NCBI GenBank assembly: GCA_017618625.1
Contig: JAFZTV010000055.1
Location: 1 to 64,000 of the forward strand
Reading direction: 5' to 3'
Source of the DNA: Bacteroidales bacterium
GTDB lineage: Bacteria; Bacteroidota; Bacteroidia; Bacteroidales; P3
Length of the DNA stretch: 64,000 nt
In this document: positions 43,920-51,224 of the stretch, piece by piece
Layout: every line of letters begins with the position of its first letter
How positions within the stretch are numbered: the first letter of the stretch is position 1
Position numbers and translations under genes: made by a program
Notes under the pieces: model-generated
Seen by the model: the letters and a program-made list of their open reading frames with translations, nothing else
Told to the model about the DNA's origin: nothing
Database searches by the model: none

Positions 43920-46043
43920 CTACTTAATCATCGTCTTCTCCATCTTGCGCTCTTTCATGAAGCCGCTGCGTATCAGGAACGCCTCGTTTTTCGGGTCGCG
44001 GCCCATGAAGTTGCGGAACAGCACCGACGGGTCGTCCGAGCCGCCGCGTGAGAGTATCTTGTTGCGGAAGTCGTTGGCGGTTTGCTTGTTGAAGATGCCG
44101 TCCTCCTTGAATTTCGAGAAGATGTCGGCGTCGAGCACCTCCGCCCACTTGTAGCCGTAGTAGCCGGCGGCATATCCACCCGAGAAGATGTGGGTGAACG
44201 CCGGCGAGCTGATGGCGCCCTTCACCACGGGCAGCATCTCCACCATGTTTCTATGCTCGAATGACTCCAGATCTTCTGTCAGCGGAGCCTGCAGCGTGTG
44301 GTAGGCCATGTCTATGTTGCCATAGTTCAGCTGGCGTATGCAGTAGTAGCCCGAGAGGAAGTTCTCGCTGGCCTTGATTTTCTTGATGAAGTCGGTGGGT
44401 ATGGTGTCGCCCGTCTGGTAGTGTTTGGCGAAGGTGTTGAGGAACTGCGGCTCGTAGCACCAGTTCTCCATCACCTGCGACATCGTCTCCACGAAGTCGT
44501 GTTTCACGTTCGTGCCGGCCACCGAGGGGTAGTGTACGTCGCTCATCATGCCGTGCATCGCGTGTCCCATTTCGTGCATGAAGGTCTCCACCTCGTCGAA
44601 GCTGAGCAGCGACGGCTGGTCGCCCACGGGTTTTGTGAAGTTGCAAACCACCTGTATCAGCGGCCTAATCTCTTTGCCGTCCACGTTGCTCTGCCCGCGG
44701 AATTCGGTCATCCAGGCGCCGCTGCGCTTCGAGGCTCTGGGATACATATCCAGGTAGAGCACCCCCATAAAGCGGCTGCCGTCATAAACCTCGTACACCT
44801 TCACGTCCGGGTGATAGACCTCGATGTCGTTGGCCTCCACAAATTTCACACCGTAGAGGGTGTTGTAGAGGTCGAAGATACCCTGACGCACCTTGTCCAG
44901 CTGGAAATAGGGGCGCAGCAGCTCTGCGTCGAAGCTGTATTTCTGTTTCTTCAGTTTCTCGCTCCAATAGGAGAAGTCCCAGCGTTGCAGCTCGTATTCC
45001 ACGCCGTGGTCGGAGGCAAACTGTTTCACCTCTTTCACGTCGAGCAACGCCTGGCGGTAGGCGCTGTTCTGCAAGTCCTGCATGAATTTTCCCACCGTGT
45101 TCACGTCCTTGGCCATCTTGTCGCTCAGGGCGTAGGCGGCGTAGTTGTCATATCCCAGCAGACGGGCTTTCTCCATGCGCAGCTGTGAGATGCGGCGCAC
45201 AAGGTCGTCGTTGTTGTTGGCGTTCTTGCGGAATCCGCGGCTGTTGTAGGCGCGCCACATCTGCTCGCGCAGCTCGCGGTTGTCGGCGTATGTCACGAAG
45301 GGACCGAACGAAGGGTAGTCGAGCGTGAACACCCAGCCTTCGAGCTTGCGTTCCTCGGCTTCGGCCTTTGCCGCGGCGATGGCGTTCTCAGGCAATCCGC
45401 GCAGGTCTTTCTTGTTCGTCACCTGCAGGAAATAGTCGTTGTTGTCGGCCAGCACGTTCTGGTTGAATTTCTGCGTCAGCTGCGACAGCTCCTCCGAAAT
45501 CTTGGCAAATTTTTCCTTCTCTTTCTTCGGCAGGTTCACGCCGTTCTGCACAAACGAGCGGTAGGTGTCCTCAAGCACCACCTTCTGCTCGGTGGTGAGG
45601 TTCAGTTTCTCGCGGTTGTCATACACCTTCTTCACGCGGGCGAAAAGTTTCTCGTTCATCGACACCCAGTTCGAATATCTTGTGATTTCCGGCACGAGCG
45701 TCATCACCGACTGCTGCATCTCTTCCGATGTGCAGCACTCGTTCAGGTTGAAGAGCAGTTCGCTCACGCGGGTCAGTTTCTCGCCCGCCTTCTCCATCGC
45801 CACGATGGTGTTTTCGAAAGTCGGCTTCTCTTTCTGCTTGATTATGGCGTTTATGTCGGCTTCCGCCTCCTTGATGGCCTCGCGGGTGGCGGGCACATAT
45901 TGCTCCACCTTGATTTTCGAGAACGGTGGAGTCTGATGCTTTGTGTTCCAGTCCTCTAGCAGGGGGTTGGTTTGTGCGTTTGCAGCCATCGTGGCGGTTG
46001 CGGCAAAAGTCATAATCATAAATTTTTTCACCAATTTGTTCAT
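43920..46043 (-). CDS. M3-family zinc oligopeptidase / dipeptidyl carboxypeptidase
   Basis: 707 residues. The signal peptide ends near MAANAQ (about 24), so the enzyme is periplasmic or exported. The zinc site is HEMGH (His490, Glu491, His494) with the third ligand Glu in DFVETMSQVMENW. Family contacts near the end include FSGGYAAGYYGYKWAEVLDADIF. Length and C-terminal motif are as in Dcp-type enzymes, which release dipeptides or cleave oligopeptides. Whether it acts as an endo- or carboxypeptidase cannot be read. The long reverse-strand GC-rich frames across it are shadows. Confidence 0.94.
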   Translation of the reverse strand: MNKLVKKFMIMTFAATATMAANAQTNPLLEDWNTKHQTPPFSKIKVEQYVPATREAIKEAEADINAIIKQKEKPTFENTIVAMEKAGEKLTRVSELLFNLNECCTSEEMQQSVMTLVPEITRYSNWVSMNEKLFARVKKVYDNREKLNLTTEQKVVLEDTYRSFVQNGVNLPKKEKEKFAKISEELSQLTQKFNQNVLADNNDYFLQVTNKKDLRGLPENAIAAAKAEAEERKLEGWVFTLDYPSFGPFVTYADNRELREQMWRAYNSRGFRKNANNNDDLVRRISQLRMEKARLLGYDNYAAYALSDKMAKDVNTVGKFMQDLQNSAYRQALLDVKEVKQFASDHGVEYELQRWDFSYWSEKLKKQKYSFDAELLRPYFQLDKVRQGIFDLYNTLYGVKFVEANDIEVYHPDVKVYEVYDGSRFMGVLYLDMYPRASKRSGAWMTEFRGQSNVDGKEIRPLIQVVCNFTKPVGDQPSLLSFDEVETFMHEMGHAMHGMMSDVHYPSVAGTNVKHDFVETMSQVMENWCYEPQFLNTFAKHYQTGDTIPTDFIKKIKASENFLSGYYCIRQLNYGNIDMAYHTLQAPLTEDLESFEHRNMVEMLPVVKGAISSPAFTHIFSGGYAAGYYGYKWAEVLDADIFSKFKEDGIFNKQTANDFRNKILSRGGSDDPSVLFRNFMGRDPKNEAFLIRSGFMKERKMEKTMIK

Positions 46044-46068
46044 GGGTATTATATTATTCGTAATTTTG
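46035..46068 (+). promoter_or_regulatory. Promoter of the coiled-coil lipoprotein gene
   Basis: TTTG at 46035-46038, a 22-bp spacer and TAATTTTG at 46061-46068, 72 bp before the ATG. The spacer is slightly longer than usual. Confidence 0.55.
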
Positions 46069-46140
46069 CACTTTGAATTGATAACTCAAAACATCGCATT
46101 TTATTTCATTTAGAATCTAAAAACTAAAGCAAGAAAGAAT

Positions 46141-47001
46141 ATGAAAAAAACACTTTTCACTCTAGCCATCGCCGCGGTGAGCATCCTTTTCGCCGCTTGC
46201 AACCAGAAGGAACTCAACCAGCTCCGCGAGGAGAATGCCGACCTTCTGGAACAGGTTAACGCCAAGGACGCCGAGGTAGACTCCGTCTTTGCCGCCCTCA
46301 ACGCCATCGAGGACAACCTCGCACAGGTCTCCAGCCAGTATGGCGCCGTTCAGGAACTCCGTCGCGACGGTGAAGGCAGCACCAACGTGCGCGGCCAAAT
46401 CGACGAGCAGATCACCAGCATCGAGAAGCTCCTCGCCGACAACAAAGCCAAGCTCGCCAACCTCAACAACCGTCTCGGCGCGGCCAACAAAAAGAACAAA
46501 GAGCTCCAGGAGTTCGTCACCAAGCTCGAAGCCCGTATTGCCGAGCAGGAGCAGCAAATCGCCGAACTCAACGAAGAACTGCAGAACAAGAACGCCACCA
46601 TCCGCGTCCTTAACCAGAATGTGGCCGACCTGACCGCCGCCAACGAGGAGAAAGACCACGCCATCGCACAGAAAATTGCCGAAGCCAACAAGGCCTACTA
46701 TGTGGTGGGAAGCTACAAAGACCTCAAGTCGCTCGGCGTGATCGACAAGGTCGGCGTCAGCAAACGTCGCCAGCAGACCACCTCGTCTATGGAAACCAGC
46801 GTCTTCACTGAGATTGACCGCACCCAGGTAACCACCGTCACCATCAACGCCAAGAAGGTGAAGGTCGTCTCCAAACACCCCGAGACCTCCTATCAGCTCG
46901 TCAACGACGAGGAAAACTCGAAGGTCGTCTCCTACCTCCGCATCATCGACCAGGAGCAGTTCTGGAAATACACCGACTATCTGGTCATCTCCACCCGATA
47001 G
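46141..47001 (+). CDS. Coiled-coil lipoprotein
   Basis: 286 residues. The lipoprotein signal ends ILFAAC (Cys20). Residues about 25-185 are a nearly continuous heptad-rich coiled coil (LNQLREENADLLEQVNAKD, LEARIAEQEQQIAELNEEL). The last 100 residues form a beta-rich domain starting YYVVGSYKDLKSLGVID. I do not know a function; the layout (lipid anchor, rod, globular head) suits a periplasmic spacer or envelope-linking protein. It has its own promoter and terminator, so it is monocistronic. Codon use is strongly C-ending, as in highly expressed genes, and this fits an abundant envelope protein (inference). Confidence 0.82.
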   Translation: MKKTLFTLAIAAVSILFAACNQKELNQLREENADLLEQVNAKDAEVDSVFAALNAIEDNLAQVSSQYGAVQELRRDGEGSTNVRGQIDEQITSIEKLLADNKAKLANLNNRLGAANKKNKELQEFVTKLEARIAEQEQQIAELNEELQNKNATIRVLNQNVADLTAANEEKDHAIAQKIAEANKAYYVVGSYKDLKSLGVIDKVGVSKRRQQTTSSMETSVFTEIDRTQVTTVTINAKKVKVVSKHPETSYQLVNDEENSKVVSYLRIIDQEQFWKYTDYLVISTR

Positions 47002-47023
47002 GCAGTCGGTTATAACGAAAGTT

Positions 47024-47058
47024 AAGAAAGCCCTCCCCCGAAAGGAAGGGCTTTTCTT
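47024..47058 (+). terminator. Terminator after the coiled-coil lipoprotein gene
   Basis: Arms AAGAAAGCCCT / AGGGCTTTTCTT around a loop of about 12 bases, with T-rich sequence in and after the right arm. The A-rich left arm makes it partly bidirectional. Confidence 0.8.
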
Positions 47059-47319
47059 GTGCGCACTGGTTGTTGGTTTTGTTTTTAGGAGAGAAATAGT
47101 TCAGTTTTCGAAGAATTCCCGCAGTTTTCTGCCCACCGACCATTAACCACTGCCCACTAGCCACCAATCTATTTCTTTCCCGTTCTGGTTTGTTGGTGAG
47201 AAATATCCCAGAGCTTTCGAAGAAATCCTGCAGGAATTGTTCTATTTCTTCCAAAATTCTGTTCAATTTCTTTCCCGTTTTTGGTTGGTTTATAGTTTGG
47301 TTTTCAAATTCCCGTCAAG

Positions 47320-47635
47320 CTTTTGAGCGAAGCGAAAAAGAATTTTCGCACCTTTCGCAATTCTCAACTAACGCAATAACGCAATCCTCAACTAACGCAA
47401 TAAAAATTTTCGTGTTTTTCGTGTTTTTCGATGTTCAATTACTTTTGAGCGAAGCGAAAAAGGATTTTCGCACTTTTCGCAATCCTCACCTAACGCAATA
47501 ACGCAATCACACAATAACGCAATAAAGATTTTCGTGTTTTTCGAGTTTTTCGATGTTCAATTACTTTTGAGCGAAGCGACAAAAGATTTTCGCACTTTTT
47601 CGCAATCAAAACCCTTTTCGTGTTTTTCGATGTTC
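47320..47635. repeat. Tandem repeat, 122-bp unit, about 2.6 copies
   Basis: Units start at 47320, 47442 and 47564, each with cttttgagcgaagcga. Each continues through a TTTTCGCAC stretch, an ACGCAATAACGCAAT stretch (absent from the short third unit) and TTTTCGTGTTTTTCG, ending cgatgttc. No spacer-repeat pattern of a CRISPR is present. Confidence 0.85.
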
Positions 47636-47712
47636 CTCACATAATGAATTCTTTCGTTTTGGTTTTCAGTTGGTTTGCCTGGCCGGGCAAGATTCTTGCG
47701 CTTGAATCATGA

Positions 47713-47751
47713 TGCAAAGGTACAACCCCGACATTGCGGTCTACGAATGAA
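47713..47751 (-). repeat. Promoter-containing intergenic element, copy 2
   Basis: The reverse strand reads TTCGTAGACCGCAATG, a short spacer and TACCTTTGCA, with the -7 box at 47715-47722. It would transcribe leftward through the 122-bp repeats. It is followed on its right by an 11-bp-phase array, as is copy 1. Confidence 0.55.
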
Positions 47752-47832
47752 TGGGGAAGTTTTTTTTGACTTTTTTTGAATAGGTTGAGTTTTAGATGGT
47801 TGGGGCAATGGACAAGTCGGAGTTTTTATAAT

Positions 47833-47892
47833 GGGAGTTAGTAGGGAGTTAGTAGGGAGTTAGTAGGGAGTTTCCTGGGAGTTATGCAGGTT
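47833..47892. repeat. 11-bp-phase array C
   Basis: gggagttagta three times, then gggagtttcct, gggagttatgc and a partial aggtt, all in one 11-bp phase. The unit is the reverse complement of the array A unit apart from one or two bases. Confidence 0.85.
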
Positions 47893-47914
47893 GGATTTTC
47901 TGTTCAGAAAAAAA

Positions 47915-48053
47915 GTGTCAATATGTCAATAAGTCATTAAGTCAATAAGGAATTTGATTCTGTCATTAGGCTCACTATAATATAAAATAGTTTTATATTA
48001 TAGTGGCCTTTTTGACACATTGAAAACGTTAATGACTTATTGACTAATGACAC
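47915..48053. repeat. Nested inverted repeat, 139 bp
   Basis: Outer arms: 47915-47940 and 48029-48053, nearly perfect inverted copies around GTCAATAAGTCATTAA. Inner arms: 47973-47987 and 47991-48005, a perfect 15-bp match (CACTATAATATAAAA) with a 3-base loop, extendable to AGGC/GCCT. The left outer arm is itself made of an 8-bp tandem unit (gtcaataa), and a 10-bp unit (cttaatgaca) follows on the right. Confidence 0.85.
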
Positions 48054-48237
48054 TTAATGACACTTAATGACACCTTTATCCCGAAGCCTGGACCCCAACC
48101 GCTGACCACAGCCCGCTAACTGTTAAAAATTTCGTACCCTATTCAATGTCGCAAGCATAATATATCGCAAACACCTGATTTTGCGACTGGTGAAATCTTG
48201 TTGATAATTCCTCCCAAAGAAACGCCAGCAAAATGTG

Positions 48238-48245
48238 TACCTTTG
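48238..48245 (+). promoter_or_regulatory. Orphan -7 box upstream of the hairpin cluster
   Basis: TACCTTTG followed by CA, 46 bp before the first of four hairpins. No gene follows on this strand. Confidence 0.4.
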
Positions 48246-48290
48246 CAGGTTATAAACAACATTACAATAATCCAAAACCAAGTTCCCGTT

Positions 48291-48415
48291 GTGCCGGATT
48301 TGCAATCCGGCACTTCTTTTCTTGGGATTTGTTATCCCAACCATCAATACCCATAACCCAACCCGTTGTTGCGGATAGCATCTCCGCAACAACATTCCTC
48401 GGGATTTGCAATCCC
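48291..48415. repeat. Cluster of four short perfect palindromes
   Basis: 48291-48313 GTGCCGGATT/AATCCGGCAC; 48322-48340 TTGGGAT/ATCCCAA; 48365-48393 GTTGTTGCGGA/TCCGCAACAAC; 48401-48415 GGGATT/AATCCC. Three share the core GGAT-TTG-ATCC. They resemble REP-like extragenic palindromes. None is followed by a T run, so they are not terminators. Confidence 0.75.
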
Positions 48416-48488
48416 AACCGCCAGACCCCGCACCACTTCATTTCTAATCACTTAACCGTCCCGTGTGAGTTGTTAAAAAATAGTTGCC

Positions 48489-48529
48489 CATTTTTTCGTA
48501 AACCGCAATCCCCTCGTCGTACCTTTGCA
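48489..48529 (+). repeat. Promoter-containing intergenic element, copy 3
   Basis: Forward: TTCGTAAACCGCAATC, a short spacer and TACCTTTGCA (-7 box 48520-48527). This copy points to the right, toward the candidate structured RNA. Confidence 0.5.
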
Positions 48530-48532
48530 CCC

Positions 48533-48605
48533 GAAATCAATCGCTCAGCTCTCCTCGTACAACGAGGTCATATTCTGCAGAGTCGCTTTGATTTGAGCTC
48601 TTAGA
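48533..48605 (+). ncRNA. Possible structured RNA downstream of element copy 3
   Basis: A long-range stem AAATCAA (48534-48540) / TTGATTT (48588-48594) encloses a hairpin CCTCGT/ACGAGG (48553-48558, 48562-48567). A competing pairing, AGCTC (48547-48551) with GAGCT (48595-48599), is possible. It begins right after a -7 box. No terminator is seen. Confidence 0.25.
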
Positions 48606-48705
48606 AATTTTGGGGCAAGGATTTCGATTTCTTATTGTACACAGTCATAGGAAGATGTCTATATATGAACGAGGGAGGGCGGGGGCGATTGTAGAGCAGG
48701 TCGAA

Positions 48706-49881
48706 CTAATCCGTGGTTACATTTATATACAACCAGTCTTTTTTGGAAAAGTTATCAGACCCTTTGTAGTTTGGGTCTGGCATATACCACCATAGACTTT
48801 CGAAAAACTCTTTCAATTTCTGATCCTTGAACACTCGCCCATGTTGTGCATACGGCATATTGCGAGCCACACGTCGCAATAATTCTTTGTCATATGTATT
48901 GTCGTACGATGTAAAATATTCGAAAGGATAGTCATAGTTTAAGTCATGATAATAATCCCTTACTTCATCACCAAAATTGGCGCCATAAAGCACTAATTCC
49001 AACTCCGGTCGAAAATCTTTCTTGTGCCAACTTACGGCACCGTTCCGCACAGAGACTTCGTAACAATCAAGACTATCGAAATCCATATAGATATCATCAC
49101 TATCAGAATAACTCTTCCTCCAGCTAAAGGACCCATAGCGATCGGAATAACTCTTCTTTCGAGTTTTCCCCCAACCATCAATAACCGTACACTCTGCTTC
49201 AGGGATAATCGACATTGGCATAAAGAAATGCGAATGTTGTTTGTCAGAACGCACAATCAGCGTAAAATCGTCGATTTTTCCGCCCGCCCATCGCGAAGCC
49301 GGTGTAAGACTGTAGTCCAAAACCCATGGTTGAATGACGTTTGATGACATCGCGTATCTATAGGTGTGATGTATCTTGTTTAACCCTGGTTGAAACTCGG
49401 CATCAAAATAGTAAACATAACTGTCAAAGTAAAAGTCTGGATCCATTTGTGACAAGTGCTGTAACTCCTTGGTAGGTATCAATGAATCGGGGTTCAAAAC
49501 GCCGCTTAGCGAAAAGGCGACTTGATAGTTCAACTGTTGACCGTTCATCTCTACTGTAAAATTATAGATGTCTGGATGTTCAATGGAAAATTCTGGTTCT
49601 GGTTCATATTCCCAATATGATGGCGTGGCTGCCTCGAAACCCATTAACAGTTTCTTGGTTGCCTTTCCCGGATTCCAAAACTCATAACTCACGTCCACAC
49701 GGGCGTAGCCATCATTCTGCAAATAAATGGTAAGAACCTCCTTGCGTACGCTGATGTCTGTTTCCAGCATCGGCACCAGATGATTCCCGTTCGCATAGAA
49801 TATGCCATCGTTGGCTTTCACAGTCACGCACATCAGTACAAATAGCAGTACCAGCACGGAATTTTGTAATTTGTTTTTCAT
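48706..49881 (-). CDS. DUF4424-family secreted protein
   Basis: 391 residues. The signal peptide ends VKANDG (about 24-26). The start of the mature protein, GIFYANGNHLVPMLETDISVRKEVL, matches DUF4424, which is followed by a beta-sandwich-like region (YARVDVSYEFWNPGKA). The rest is aromatic- and Asp-rich (DSDDIYMDFDSLDCYEV). The family is of unknown function and periplasmic or surface-located. The -7 box at 49910-49917 precedes it. It is lower in GC than the genes from 51 kb on. Confidence 0.75.
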   Translation of the reverse strand: MKNKLQNSVLVLLFVLMCVTVKANDGIFYANGNHLVPMLETDISVRKEVLTIYLQNDGYARVDVSYEFWNPGKATKKLLMGFEAATPSYWEYEPEPEFSIEHPDIYNFTVEMNGQQLNYQVAFSLSGVLNPDSLIPTKELQHLSQMDPDFYFDSYVYYFDAEFQPGLNKIHHTYRYAMSSNVIQPWVLDYSLTPASRWAGGKIDDFTLIVRSDKQHSHFFMPMSIIPEAECTVIDGWGKTRKKSYSDRYGSFSWRKSYSDSDDIYMDFDSLDCYEVSVRNGAVSWHKKDFRPELELVLYGANFGDEVRDYYHDLNYDYPFEYFTSYDNTYDKELLRRVARNMPYAQHGRVFKDQKLKEFFESLWWYMPDPNYKGSDNFSKKDWLYINVTTD

Positions 49882-49909
49882 TGTATTAGCTTTATTGGAA
49901 TAACAACCG

Positions 49910-49917
49910 CAAAAGTA
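49910..49917 (-). promoter_or_regulatory. -7 box for the DUF4424 gene
   Basis: The reverse strand reads TACTTTTG, matching TAnnTTTG, 29 bp upstream of ATG 49881. Confidence 0.55.
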
Positions 49918-50006
49918 CGAAAAGTTTGCGAAACGAAAAATAGTTTCGTGCTTTTCTAGAAACGTTTTATTGCGAAAATGTTCTGAAATTGCGAAAACAA
50001 GCGAAC

Positions 50007-51017
50007 TTAGATGTTTATCACCATAACCTTATTAGGAGTGCCATCCAAAAAAGGACAACCTGGATAGTTATCGGTATAATCCATATTAAGCCAATAGGTG
50101 TTCCCTTCCTTATGATAATAGAGAGGTTTACCATAAGATTCGTCACGGAATAGGACTTCCTTGATCAAGTATTTGACCGATGACCAGTCTTCTTTGTTCA
50201 CACCCATCTCAGGGTAGGCGTGGTCAGCTGTTAGTACAATCCTCGCCTTTACGTCAATAGCCTTCAAGCAAGATGCTAAAAATATAGCATGGCAATCGCA
50301 GTCACCAGTCAAATTGTTTACAGAACTGCTGGCTTTTGCAAAGAAATCTCTTTTGGGAGGGTCGTTGGTGTATATCCATTTCCCACTTCCAGATTCCTCT
50401 TCGCTATGCTTATGAATTTTTTTACAAATAGCACATGCCTGAATATAACTTCTGTAGTCGTAGTAATTATCAGCAAATTCGTTGAACTCCTCATTTTCGG
50501 CTATACAATTTCTTGCAAATTCGACTACTTTTGGGGAATTGTAGTCACACGCACTTACTATTTCTGTGCGTTGTTTTACAGTTAACAGATTAGCAATATA
50601 TTCAATGGGTTCGGCTTCTTCCGCACATGCATAAACAATGGATTTGTAGTCGAATACGGCATTTTTCCATCCATAGTGATTACCTTTTGCAAAACTACCG
50701 TAGGTAAGAAAACCAATGCTGAAAATTATCCCGAGTAGAGAAATCCACTTCACCCACTGCATCAACATATATACTACTGCAAAAACCGCAAACCCCAGAA
50801 GCCATCTGTCAAGGTTCCATTTCCAATCTAAATCAGGCAAGATACGTGCCAAAATCAAAAATAAAGGGATGGCAAAGAGTAGGCTTACCCAACCTAAAAT
50901 ATCGTCCCAAATACTTGACGAATCTTCGTCCTTATCAACGTTTGCTGGATTTTCCTTGGGCTGTTCTGGAATCGGGCTGGCTGTCGCGGAATTGTATTCC
51001 TGATTGTCCTGTGTCAT
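50007..51017 (-). CDS. Membrane protein with transglutaminase-like domain
   Basis: 336 residues from ATG 51017; a longer frame from 51113 would start before the likely transcription start. An acidic cytoplasmic tail (about 1-34) is followed by two to three hydrophobic segments (about 40-110, VSLLFAIPLFLILARIL, FAVFAVVYMLMQWV). A C-terminal domain has a transglutaminase-like triad: Cys in LTGDCDCHAIFLASCL, His in ADHAYPEMGV, Asp in NMDYTDN. In this superfamily such domains may be peptidases or inactive. The gene has lower GC than its neighbours. Role unknown. Confidence 0.75.
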   Translation of the reverse strand: MTQDNQEYNSATASPIPEQPKENPANVDKDEDSSSIWDDILGWVSLLFAIPLFLILARILPDLDWKWNLDRWLLGFAVFAVVYMLMQWVKWISLLGIIFSIGFLTYGSFAKGNHYGWKNAVFDYKSIVYACAEEAEPIEYIANLLTVKQRTEIVSACDYNSPKVVEFARNCIAENEEFNEFADNYYDYRSYIQACAICKKIHKHSEEESGSGKWIYTNDPPKRDFFAKASSSVNNLTGDCDCHAIFLASCLKAIDVKARIVLTADHAYPEMGVNKEDWSSVKYLIKEVLFRDESYGKPLYYHKEGNTYWLNMDYTDNYPGCPFLDGTPNKVMVINI

Positions 51018-51050
51018 AGGTTGTTTTATATTGGTTAGCAAAAGTTGATG

Positions 51051-51058
51051 CAAATTTA
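51051..51058 (-). promoter_or_regulatory. -7 box deciding the start of the transglutaminase-like gene
   Basis: The reverse strand reads TAAATTTG, matching TAnnTTTG. Transcription would begin near 51044, after the ATG at 51113 and before that at 51017. Confidence 0.45.
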
Positions 51059-51224
51059 GAATAAAAAATGAAATCAGGAAGTACCAAACGCAAAAAATAA
51101 AATAGTTAGCCATCTATTGTTCTATTCATCAGTGAATTATCATTGTGTTGATAAATTATAATAACGGCTGGGGGAAAAGTTTGTATCTTTACAACCTCAA
51201 ATCATCATCAAAAGTAAGCACACT

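Larger units (their letters stand above)
47002..48705. other. Non-coding repeat island, 1.7 kb
   Basis: No open frame here resembles a protein. From left to right: a terminator; degenerate copies of a roughly 100-bp stretch (47091 and 47197, sharing GAGAAATA and TTTCGAAGAA); a 122-bp tandem repeat; a promoter-containing element; an 11-bp-phase array; a 139-bp nested inverted repeat; four short perfect hairpins; a second promoter-containing element; and a possible structured RNA. The two flanking genes are divergent from one another's ends, so it is not an operon spacer. Confidence 0.75.

Noticed and set aside
47320..47635. CRISPR array
   Set aside because: Units are contiguous 122-bp copies without unique spacers, and no cas gene is near.
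48123..48395. 90-codon reverse frame in the repeat island
   Set aside because: Its codons come mainly from the palindromes; no start region or domain.
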